Source: Klebsiella pneumoniae (GTDB lineage Bacteria; Pseudomonadota; Gammaproteobacteria; Pseudomonadales; Azotimanducaceae). Taken from it: DNA of 5,956 nucleotides. The stretch lies in assembly GCA_945878745.1 (NCBI GenBank), contig CAMDVY010000207.1, forward strand, positions 1-5,956, given 5' to 3'. This document shows, piece by piece, positions 1-5,901 of the stretch. The translations under genes were made by a program, and so were the position numbers. The first letter of the stretch is position 1. Each line of letters opens with the position of its first letter. The notes under the pieces are model-generated. The model was not told where the DNA came from and did not search any database. It saw only the letters and a list, made by a program, of their open reading frames with translations.

Positions 1-71
1 AGTCGACAAAGCCGGAACAACCGTGCGTATTCCGTCACATGCGACTCTAATTTCGAGACCAATCGTTGATG

Positions 72-80
72 TTATCCACA
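72..80 (+). promoter_or_regulatory. Single DnaA-box-like 9-mer
   Basis: The 9-mer TTATCCACA is an exact match to the consensus DnaA box (TTATNCACA). A degenerate second copy, TTATCCCAA, lies at 92-100, 20 bp downstream in the same orientation. No AT-rich unwinding element, dnaA or dnaN gene is visible, so this is not evidence of an origin. It could be an isolated DnaA site or a chance match. The whole 1-145 stretch otherwise holds no gene I can support. Confidence 0.3.
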
Positions 81-109
81 TCCATGGTGAATTATCCCAA
101 AGATGTGGA
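75..109. repeat. 8-bp inverted repeat downstream of the permease gene
   Basis: TCCACATC (75-82) and GATGTGGA (102-109) are perfect inverted complements around a 19-nt loop that contains CCATGG. The structure lies about 40-70 bp beyond the stop codon of the minus-strand permease gene, so it could be a transcript-end structure. There is no T-tract on either side, so it is not an obvious intrinsic terminator. It overlaps the DnaA-box-like site. Confidence 0.3.
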
Positions 110-145
110 AGACCGTGGAGGAAAGCACGAATTACAGGCTGATGA

Positions 146-934
146 TCAGGCTGAAACCACCTCTGGAATGGACTGAACGAGAATGAACAGCCCCATGACA
201 ACCAGGAAAAAGCCGAACACCCTGCGCAAAGTCTCTTGAGGTAATCGCATCGCCAGCGCACTGCCGAGGAATGACCCGACGATGCCAAGCCCTGCAATAC
301 CCAGGATGATGTTCACATCGAGCTCCAGCTGCTCGGCTTCGATGATATCGAGGTACTTCACGAAACCGGTCATTGATTTCAAGGCAATGATGACCAGGCT
401 GGTTGGAATCGCTCGCTGCATGTTGAGTCCACCGAGCAGTACCAGCGCCGGCACGACCAGAAAACCGCCGCCAACCCCGACAAAACCGGTGACCCCACCG
501 ACAACCAGCCCTTCGGCCATGATCTTTGTCGGCGCTCTGGGCACGGGCACGCCTGGAGCCTCCAATTGGCAGGTGGGCGCTTTTTTCAGCATGAACCATG
601 CAGCCGACAACATGACCACCGCAAAAGCTGCCAACTGCACGGCACCGGTCACAAACACCGAAGACCATGCGCCAGCATAGGTGCCTGCCATGCCAGGCAG
701 GCCAAACAACAGGACGCTGCGCCAGTCCACAAGCCCTTTGCGCAGGTACGGGAGCACGCCGGCGATGGCGATGAGACCGACAATCGCCAGTGAACCCGCA
801 ATGGCGACCTTCTCCTCCTGACCCACCAGATACACCAGAACAGGCACCGTCAGTATCGACCCGCCTGAGCCGAGCAATCCAAGGCTCAATCCGATGGCAA
901 TCGCACCAGGCAGGATCAGAAACAGCGCACCCAT
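146..934 (-). CDS. TauE/SafE-family membrane permease (putative anion/sulfite exporter)
   Basis: This is a polytopic inner-membrane protein of the TauE/SafE (DUF81) family, whose characterised members export sulfite, sulfoacetate or related small anions. It has 262 residues from the chosen start, normal for the family. Nearly all of it is hydrophobic, with about eight membrane segments. The two-fold repeat typical of the family is visible: GLLGSGGSILTVP near residues 19-31 and GFVGVGGGFLVVP near 150-162. A polar loop at about 117-138 (KKAP to PRAPTK) separates the halves. The first repeat reads GSGGS where the second has GVGGG. I chose the ATG at 934 because GAGG lies 6 nt upstream; the in-frame ATG at 952 would add MKTRLN but has no properly spaced Shine-Dalgarno. 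The gene is divergent from the SDR gene and alone on its strand. No sulfur-metabolism gene is adjacent, so the substrate is unknown. Family assignment is firm; the transported anion is not. Confidence 0.9.
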   Translation of the reverse strand: MGALFLILPGAIAIGLSLGLLGSGGSILTVPVLVYLVGQEEKVAIAGSLAIVGLIAIAGVLPYLRKGLVDWRSVLLFGLPGMAGTYAGAWSSVFVTGAVQLAAFAVVMLSAAWFMLKKAPTCQLEAPGVPVPRAPTKIMAEGLVVGGVTGFVGVGGGFLVVPALVLLGGLNMQRAIPTSLVIIALKSMTGFVKYLDIIEAEQLELDVNIILGIAGLGIVGSFLGSALAMRLPQETLRRVFGFFLVVMGLFILVQSIPEVVSA

Positions 935-940
935 GTTCAA

Positions 941-944
941 CCTC
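941..944 (-). promoter_or_regulatory. Ribosome binding site deciding the permease start
   Basis: On the minus strand GAGG lies 6 nt upstream of the ATG at 934. The alternative ATG at 952 is preceded directly by GGGA with no spacer, which would not work as a Shine-Dalgarno. This favours the 262-residue form. Confidence 0.45.
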
Positions 945-967
945 GTTTTCATTCCCGGAAGGGAGCT

Positions 968-1016
968 GAATTTTTTGGTTATATGGTTATTACTTTATCG
1001 TCAGAATCCAAAATTC
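968..1016. repeat. Imperfect inverted repeat in the divergent control region
   Basis: GAATTTTTTGG (968-978) and CCAAAATTC (1008-1016) are inverted complements except for two extra T residues in the left arm. They flank the candidate -10/-35 elements of the permease promoter. GGTTAT also occurs twice in direct orientation (977-982 and 985-990). Such an arrangement could be an operator for a regulator not encoded in this window, or simply AT-rich sequence. The rest of 935-1148 shows no other convincing element, and I could not identify a plus-strand promoter for the SDR gene. Confidence 0.25.
978..1006 (-). promoter_or_regulatory. Candidate sigma-70 promoter for the permease gene
   Basis: Read on the minus strand, TTCTGA (1001-1006, weak -35, 3 of 6 matches) is followed after exactly 17 nt by TATAAC (978-983, -10, 5 of 6 matches). 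Transcription would begin near 970 and leave a leader of about 36 nt before the ATG at 934. The site lies in the most AT-rich part of the divergent intergenic region. The -10 and spacing are good and the -35 is poor, so this is a plausible guess only. Confidence 0.35.
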
Positions 1017-1136
1017 GCCACGAGTTTTTTCTTGTTTGTGCAATGCTTGGCCTTTCAGGCTCCCTCAGATTCGCGCCGTAGCCAAGTCGGCATGGTCATC
1101 ACGCGGAAGCCGAAATTACCCATGATCAGACTCAAC

Positions 1137-1142
1137 AGGAGA
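1137..1142 (+). promoter_or_regulatory. Ribosome binding site deciding the SDR start
   Basis: AGGAGA, a strong Shine-Dalgarno, ends 6 nt before the ATG at 1149. That ATG begins MPVRFDNKIVLVTG, the normal N-terminus of a classical SDR. The reading frame stays open upstream to 894, but those 85 codons are outside the SDR fold and none of their starts has a comparable ribosome binding site. Confidence 0.75.
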
Positions 1143-1148
1143 TCCCGA

Positions 1149-1922
1149 ATGCCGGTCCGTTTTGACAACAAGATAGTCCTCGTCACAGGCGCGACCTCCG
1201 GGCTGGGGCGGGATGGCGCGGTTGCCTTTGCAGCGGCAGGAGCCACCGTCATCGCCACCGGCCGACGGGAGAGTGAAGGACAGGAAACTCTGCGTCGCAT
1301 TCAAGCCGCAGGTGGCAAAGGCTTATTCCTCGTCGCGGATGTCACCCAGCCCGCAGAAGTGAAAAGCGTTGTCGACGAAACGATCTCTCGCTTCGGTGGG
1401 CTCGACATCGCCTACAACGTGGCGGGCATTTCCGGTGATGCGTGGGCCAAGGTTGCGGACTACGACATCCAGGCCTGGAACGATGTGATCGCAGCCAACC
1501 TGTCGTCGATGTTCTACTGCATGAAGTACGAAATCGCAGCCATGCTGAAACGCGGTGGTGGTGCGATCGTGAACATGTCGTCCGTAGCAGGCGTGGACAG
1601 TACTCCGGGAGGGGTCGGTTACGTCGCCTCCAAACACGGCATCGTCGGACTCACCAAGGCCGCGGCTCTCGACTACGCGGCGAATAACATCCGTATCAAC
1701 GCAGTAGCGCCCGGCGTCATCTACACCGAGATGCTCGAGGCAGGCATCAAGGCTCAACCAGGCCTTGAAGCATCGATGATCGTCAAACACCCCATCGGTC
1801 GTTTTGGTCAACTCGGCGAAGTATCGAAGGCCGTTTTGTGGCTTTGTTCCGAAGAAGCATCATTCATCACCGGTACAACGATGACAGTCGATGGTGGCTA
1901 CACCATTCACGCCGCCTCCTGA
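1149..1922 (+). CDS. Short-chain dehydrogenase/reductase (SDR), LinC/LinX-like
   Basis: This is a classical cytoplasmic NAD(P)-dependent oxidoreductase of 257 residues, the standard SDR length. Visible motifs are the cofactor loop TGATSGLG (13-20), DV at 64-65 for adenine binding, NVAG (90-93, a variant of NNAG), and the catalytic tetrad N117, S145, Y158 and K162 (YVASK). These are followed by the PG motif at 188-189 and a C-terminal FITGTTMTVDGG. Arg39 and Arg40 after strand 2 (TGRR) suggest NADP(H) preference, because NAD-specific relatives carry an Asp there. The C-terminal half (HPIGRF, then VLWLCSEEASFITG) resembles the LinC/LinX group and similar cyclic-alcohol dehydrogenases, from memory and without a search. 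Its substrate is unknown; oxidation of a secondary or ring alcohol, or the reverse, is most likely. It is transcribed alone, divergent from the permease and convergent with the flavoenzyme gene. Confidence 0.92.
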   Translation: MPVRFDNKIVLVTGATSGLGRDGAVAFAAAGATVIATGRRESEGQETLRRIQAAGGKGLFLVADVTQPAEVKSVVDETISRFGGLDIAYNVAGISGDAWAKVADYDIQAWNDVIAANLSSMFYCMKYEIAAMLKRGGGAIVNMSSVAGVDSTPGGVGYVASKHGIVGLTKAAALDYAANNIRINAVAPGVIYTEMLEAGIKAQPGLEASMIVKHPIGRFGQLGEVSKAVLWLCSEEASFITGTTMTVDGGYTIHAAS

Positions 1923-1939
1923 CTTATTGCTCGTCAATT

Positions 1940-1978
1940 CACGACGCGCCGTGGGCGACGGATCATATCCGTCGCGCC
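1940..1978. terminator. Convergent-gene hairpin spanning the flavoenzyme stop codon
   Basis: GCGACGGAT (1955-1963) and ATCCGTCGC (1967-1975) form a perfect 9-bp stem with a 3-nt loop, extendable by two G-C pairs (1953-1954 with 1977-1978) if G1976 bulges. An imperfect 14-bp palindrome (CACGACG/CGCCGTG, 1940-1953) abuts it. The hairpin sits in the 40-bp gap between the converging SDR and flavoenzyme genes and includes the flavoenzyme stop codon (1963-1965). It could act in both directions as a transcript-end structure. Neither side has a T-tract, so it is not a textbook intrinsic terminator; Rho-assisted termination or 3'-end protection are alternatives. Confidence 0.45.
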
Positions 1979-3909
1979 AGGGCCGCTCCCGAATGAATGG
2001 CGTTCATGATCCCGTTTCGACCACGCACGTCCCCAATCATGTGCACCTGATAACGGTTACCCGGGTTCAACGTCTGAACAAGTTCCCGATTCGGCTGATT
2101 GAAGGTCACAATCACCACGGTTTTCGCCGCGATGCGCCGCACACGCGAGGTGAACAACACGCCGATTTCAACCTCCTCAGCATCGATCGAGCGCAGATAG
2201 TGCCCGCCGATGAAGTCAAAATCCGACGACATCAAACGCTCCCTTGAAGCCTCCACCGTCACTGGCGGAAAGGGGACCGTGCCACCTATTCCCTCGAAAC
2301 GGCTGACCATGGTCACGTGCACACCGGCTTTCAACAAAGCGTCGCACGCAGAAATGGCTTCGTACGAACCCGTGTCATCAAAGACCACCGCTGGTCCCTT
2401 GATCTGGATGGAATCACCATGCCCAAACAGCTGCCAGGCGTTGTACACATGTTTTTGATCAAACCCTGCAATCGGCAGGGCTGGTGTTGAAACCTGAAAG
2501 CCGTCGTAACGCGGCGTCGTGCCGGTCGCGACGATGACTTCATCCGGATCAACCGCAGCCACCAGCTCCGCGTCTACCAGCGAATTCAGATGAACCTCAA
2601 CACCCAGCGAATCGATGTCCTCAATCAGAAAGCTGACAATCGCGCCAACGTCAGCACGATGGGGCGCTGATGCAGCAATGGCGACCTGGCCACCGAGTCT
2701 CTGGCCAGCTTCATGCAGGATGACCTGGTGACCACGCAGGGCCGCAGTCCGCGCGGCCTCGAGGCCTGCAGGGCCGCCACCAACAATCAAAACCCGTTTT
2801 CGGGTTGCTGCCTTGTCGGCGGGTTCAAAGGCAATCAGGTTCTCTTTGGCCGCGGACGGATTAACCACACAAGACAGAGGATGACCACTCATCAACTGAC
2901 CCACACAACCAATATTGGTGCCAATGCACGGTCGAATCCTGCTCTCTTCACCTCGACGCGATTTGTTCACCAGCTCCGGGTCCGCCAGCAATGCCCGGAC
3001 CATGGACACCATGTCTGCCTGACCTGTTTTGATGATCGATTCCGCGTGATCAAGCGTGTTGATCCTGCCAACGACGATCGTCGGTTTGGTGACTCGCTTG
3101 GTTATCACTGCGTTCACCGGCATTTCTACGCCGAGCGGGTCATCACTCGGTGCAATCAGCGTATGGAACCGCCAGTAAGAGCCCATGTGCAGCGACACGT
3201 AGTCGACCAACGGGTCCAGTCGGGCGGCGATCTCGGCGACTTGAGGAGAAGTCAAACCACCCGGCACATGATCCTCATTCGGCAGTCGAACACCGACCAC
3301 AAACTGATCGTCATTCACTTCTGCACGAATGGCAGCCAGTACTTCCAGCAGGAAACGCATGCGATTTTCCAGCGAGCCACCATAACCGTCGGTACGCTGA
3401 TTGAGCGCCGGTGACAGAAACTCATGAATGAGATAGCCGCTGGATGCGTGAACGTCGACACCGTCCAGCCCACCATCGCGGCATCGACGAGCCGCTTTGG
3501 CAAAACTCTCGATGACTTCATCAATCATCGACTGAGTCATTTCGAACGGCACGGACCCTTGTTGAAAGTTGGGAATCGCGCTGGCAGACCAGCTTTCTGC
3601 GCCGCCACCATAACTCGCTCCCGCGTGATAGATCTGCTGGAAGAGAATCGTTCCGTGCGCATGTATTCGTTTGCTGATCTCCCGATAGTAGGGCAGGACA
3701 CTATCGGAGTAGAGCGGCACCTGGGAAGCAACAAGCGGGTGCACACCGGTCGCTTCCAGCGTGATCATGCCCACACCGCCCCTGGCCCGCGCCTCGTGAT
3801 AGGCAATCGCCGCCTCGCCGGTCAGCAAGGTGCCGTGCGCAGAACGCACAATTCGGTTTGGAATAGTGACACCACCCACCTGGATGGGTTGGAAAACGCT
3901 CTCATACAT
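1963..3909 (-). CDS. TMADH/FadH/OYE-family FMN- and FAD-type oxidoreductase with altered Fe-S motif
   Basis: This is a 648-residue cytoplasmic flavoenzyme with the layout of trimethylamine dehydrogenase and 2,4-dienoyl-CoA reductase. Residues 1 to about 345 form an OYE-type TIM barrel (QPIQVGGVTIPNRIVRSAHG at 7-26, FLSPALNQRTDGYGGSLENR at 164-183, VVGRI at 279-283). A linker that normally binds 4Fe-4S follows at 328-347, then an FAD domain with GGGPAG (377-382) and GDVRGRNG near 626-633. The linker reads CIGTNIGC, then a Cys at 347, so the second of four cluster cysteines is Thr331. The active-site segment reads HASSGYL (154-160) in place of the usual HAAHGYL. The second nucleotide fold reads FDDTGSYEA (510-518), like TMADH and demethylase relatives, not the GxGxxG form. 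Start at 3909: AAAGGAGA (3917-3924) lies 7 nt upstream. The gene follows the PQQ enzyme by 26 bp. It may be an ene-reductase, an amine demethylase or a related dehydrogenase; the substrate is unknown. Confidence 0.88.
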   Translation of the reverse strand: MYESVFQPIQVGGVTIPNRIVRSAHGTLLTGEAAIAYHEARARGGVGMITLEATGVHPLVASQVPLYSDSVLPYYREISKRIHAHGTILFQQIYHAGASYGGGAESWSASAIPNFQQGSVPFEMTQSMIDEVIESFAKAARRCRDGGLDGVDVHASSGYLIHEFLSPALNQRTDGYGGSLENRMRFLLEVLAAIRAEVNDDQFVVGVRLPNEDHVPGGLTSPQVAEIAARLDPLVDYVSLHMGSYWRFHTLIAPSDDPLGVEMPVNAVITKRVTKPTIVVGRINTLDHAESIIKTGQADMVSMVRALLADPELVNKSRRGEESRIRPCIGTNIGCVGQLMSGHPLSCVVNPSAAKENLIAFEPADKAATRKRVLIVGGGPAGLEAARTAALRGHQVILHEAGQRLGGQVAIAASAPHRADVGAIVSFLIEDIDSLGVEVHLNSLVDAELVAAVDPDEVIVATGTTPRYDGFQVSTPALPIAGFDQKHVYNAWQLFGHGDSIQIKGPAVVFDDTGSYEAISACDALLKAGVHVTMVSRFEGIGGTVPFPPVTVEASRERLMSSDFDFIGGHYLRSIDAEEVEIGVLFTSRVRRIAAKTVVIVTFNQPNRELVQTLNPGNRYQVHMIGDVRGRNGIMNAIHSGAALARRI

Positions 3910-3935
3910 CAGCTTGTCTCCTTTGGCCTTGAGCG

Positions 3936-5867
3936 TTACTCGGATTCACCCAGGCTGTATGCAATCAGATAGTCCCCGGCTGGAGAAGTAGAAGTGAAGT
4001 GCCCACCTGCGGCGATCACCACAAACTGCTTGCCGCCGACCTGATACGACATCGGCACTGCATTGCCAGTGGTCGGCAGTTCATCTGCCCACAGTTCCGC
4101 GCCATCGTTCACATCAAATGCACGGATATGCCGGTCGGCCGAGGCGGCAATGAAAATCACGCCGGAGGCTGTCACCATCGGTCCGCCCATTTCGACACCA
4201 CCCGCCATATAGGACAAGGGCCACGGTGCCTGGTGCTTGAGCGTGCCGAGCGGAACTGTCCACACCAGATCTCCAGTGGAGAGATCGACTGCTGACAAGG
4301 TGCTCCACGGTGGGGGTGTACACGGCGCACCAAATGAAGACAAGAATGGCTTCATGCTCAGGCAATAGGGCGAACCCTCCTGCGGGAACCCGTTGATACC
4401 TGCGCACTGCTCACGCGGGATCAGTTTTGCCACCATGCCTACATGTTTGGTATTGGTGATCATGTAATTGCGCACCATGTCGATGGCGGGTGCTCCCCAG
4501 TTCTGGCCACCGATGTTCGATGGATAGAGCACAACACCCTTGGTGGAGATCGGCGTGTAGATCGGTCCGGTAGTCATCGACTCGAGTTGATCACGACACT
4601 CACCTTCGTCCCAGAAGGTGAAGCCCCACGCATCATCCGGTGTGATACCCAACTGGTGCAGCGGCGCCGGCTTCACCGGAAAAGGTTGTGTGGGTGACAG
4701 GTACTCACCTTCCACCGCGCCGGTCTGCGGGACCGGACGCTCTTCAACCGGAAAGAGTGGCTTGCCGGTTTCCCGATCCAGCACGAAGGTCAGCCCCATC
4801 TTCGTGACCTGAACCACGGCAGGCCGAGTCTTGCCATCGATGGTGACGTCGACCAGGGTTGGCTGAGCGGGCACGTCGAAGTCCCAGATATCGTGATGTA
4901 CCGTCTGAAAATGCCAGACAACTTTGCCGCTGGTTGCATCCAGTGCGACCACGGAGCTCGAGTAGTAGTCGAGATCCCCTTTGCGATCACCGCCGTAATA
5001 GTCCGGCGAGGAGTTGCCAGTCGGCACGATCACCAGATTTCTGGCTTCGTCTACCGATATCACCGACCAGACGTTGGTGGTGTCGTTCACAAATTCGCCC
5101 GCACCGTCTTTTTCTTCCCGACCGGGTGGCACAGGATTCCAGGCCCACTTCAACGCACCCGTTCGCACATCGAGTGCCCGCACCACACCGGCCGGAACCC
5201 CTTTGCGCAGGCTGTCGATGATGCGCGAACCGATGATCATCGTGTCGCCGAGAATCGCTGCGGGACTGGTCAGGTTGTACTCACCCGGTGCAAATTTTGC
5301 GAGACCCTGGCTGATATCCAGCTCGCCATTCACTCCAAAATCCGGGCACTTCTGACCGGTCTTGCCATCCAGTGAGATGAGCCGCGCATCCAGGGTCCCA
5401 AGAATGATTCGATGTCCGCAAACAGCGTTCGGATTCTCTTTGTCTTGCCAGCTGCTGACTGCCCGGCAGTTCGTCAAGCTCTGCTGGCTCATGTCGACCT
5501 TCGGGTCGTATACCCAACGTTCCGCGCCTGTCAGCGGATCAAGCGCAAAAACCCGATTGAAAGGGGTGCAGTAATAAAGCGTGTCGTTGACGAGGATGGG
5601 CGTGCCGATGAAGGCAGAGGCCGAACTACCCTGGCCGGAGTCAAATCCTTCCACACCACGAACGATTCCCGTACGGAAGTCGCCAGACCGATGTGTCCAG
5701 GCACGTTCGAGTCGGTGCACGTTGGTCCGAGTAATCTGTTGGGCGCGACTGAAGTGGCCACCACCTGGATCACTGCCGTAGCTCGGCCAGCCGATCGTGG
5801 GCTCCTCCGACCATGCACTCGTGCACAGGACAAGAAGGCCGGCCAGCAGCCATCTGAAATTCGCCAT
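3936..5867 (-). CDS. Periplasmic PQQ-dependent dehydrogenase, glucose-dehydrogenase (Gcd) family
   Basis: This is a quinoprotein that oxidises an alcohol or sugar in the periplasm with PQQ as cofactor and passes electrons towards the respiratory quinones. It has 643 residues from the chosen start. Residues 1-20 (MANFRWLLAGLLVLCTSAWS) are a Sec signal peptide with a probable cut after AWS; LVLC is not a proper lipobox. Tryptophan-docking repeats of a beta-propeller appear at about 108-122, 231-243, 308-320, 362-372, 526-538 and 583-595 (pattern A-x-D-x-x-x-G-x-x-x-W, the fourth degenerate). HHDIWDFDVPAQP (324-336) and VTKMG (354-358) correspond to the catalytic Asp and Lys regions of membrane glucose dehydrogenase. 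The C-terminal part (GGPMVTASGVIFIAASAD, then VVIAAGGH) is also Gcd-like. The five-helix membrane anchor of Gcd, a haem c CxxCH and the vicinal Cys pair of methanol dehydrogenases are all absent. It is first in an operon with the flavoenzyme. The substrate is unknown; glucose, quinate, glycerol or another polyol are all possible. Confidence 0.92.
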   Translation of the reverse strand: MANFRWLLAGLLVLCTSAWSEEPTIGWPSYGSDPGGGHFSRAQQITRTNVHRLERAWTHRSGDFRTGIVRGVEGFDSGQGSSASAFIGTPILVNDTLYYCTPFNRVFALDPLTGAERWVYDPKVDMSQQSLTNCRAVSSWQDKENPNAVCGHRIILGTLDARLISLDGKTGQKCPDFGVNGELDISQGLAKFAPGEYNLTSPAAILGDTMIIGSRIIDSLRKGVPAGVVRALDVRTGALKWAWNPVPPGREEKDGAGEFVNDTTNVWSVISVDEARNLVIVPTGNSSPDYYGGDRKGDLDYYSSSVVALDATSGKVVWHFQTVHHDIWDFDVPAQPTLVDVTIDGKTRPAVVQVTKMGLTFVLDRETGKPLFPVEERPVPQTGAVEGEYLSPTQPFPVKPAPLHQLGITPDDAWGFTFWDEGECRDQLESMTTGPIYTPISTKGVVLYPSNIGGQNWGAPAIDMVRNYMITNTKHVGMVAKLIPREQCAGINGFPQEGSPYCLSMKPFLSSFGAPCTPPPWSTLSAVDLSTGDLVWTVPLGTLKHQAPWPLSYMAGGVEMGGPMVTASGVIFIAASADRHIRAFDVNDGAELWADELPTTGNAVPMSYQVGGKQFVVIAAGGHFTSTSPAGDYLIAYSLGESE

Positions 5868-5870
5868 CAA

Positions 5871-5900
5871 TGACCCCTCCCCCATTAGTCCCTCCCCCAT
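5871..5900 (-). repeat. 15-bp tandem duplication copying the RBS and start codon
   Basis: On the minus strand two 15-bp units lie in tandem, ATGGGGGAGGGACTA (5900-5886) and ATGGGGGAGGGGTCA (5885-5871), differing at two positions. Each carries a GGAGGG Shine-Dalgarno core and an ATG, and both are in frame with the quinoprotein gene (they would encode MGEGL and MGEGS). The proximal core serves the ATG at 5867; the distal core would serve the ATG at 5885. Confidence 0.8.
5874..5880 (-). promoter_or_regulatory. Ribosome binding site for the PQQ dehydrogenase
   Basis: GGAGGGG lies 6 nt upstream of the ATG at 5867, and the protein from that ATG begins directly with a clean signal peptide (MANFRWLL). 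This is why that start is preferred over the in-frame ATGs at 5885, 5900 and 5948. Those would put up to 27 mostly polar residues before the hydrophobic core. Confidence 0.75.
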
Positions 5901-5901
5901 T

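Noticed and set aside
2..142. 46-codon plus-strand reading frame open to the left edge, a possible gene C-terminus
   Set aside because: No recognisable motif, no start inside the window, and it runs to the permease stop region. A chance open frame is as likely.
132..668. 178-codon minus-strand open frame overlapping the permease gene in another frame
   Set aside because: Its sequence is rich in Arg, His, Cys and Gly with no motif, while the overlapping frame is a clear TauE/SafE protein.
894..1148. In-frame 85-codon N-terminal extension of the SDR gene
   Set aside because: The frame is open to an ATG at 894, but the residues do not belong to the SDR fold, they overlap the divergent permease gene, and the ATG at 1149 has a strong AGGAGA at the right spacing.
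2713..3414. 233-codon plus-strand open frame inside the flavoenzyme gene
   Set aside because: It is antisense to well-conserved FMN-barrel and Fe-S linker sequence, and its residues show no family motif. It is a shadow of the real gene.
3910..3935. Terminator or promoter between the quinoprotein and flavoenzyme genes
   Set aside because: The 26-bp gap holds only the Shine-Dalgarno of the second gene; there is no room or sequence for an independent promoter and no hairpin.
3424..3972. 182-codon plus-strand open frame across the flavoenzyme start and quinoprotein end
   Set aside because: It crosses two confidently assigned minus-strand genes, has no good ribosome binding site and has low-complexity shadow composition.
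5808..5867. Lipoprotein signal (LVLC) in the quinoprotein leader
   Set aside because: The residue before the Cys is Leu, where a lipobox needs Gly, Ala or Ser. A signal peptidase I site after AWS fits better.
5412..5873. 153-codon plus-strand open frame opposite the quinoprotein N-terminus
   Set aside because: It is antisense to conserved propeller repeats and the signal peptide and shows no domain signature.
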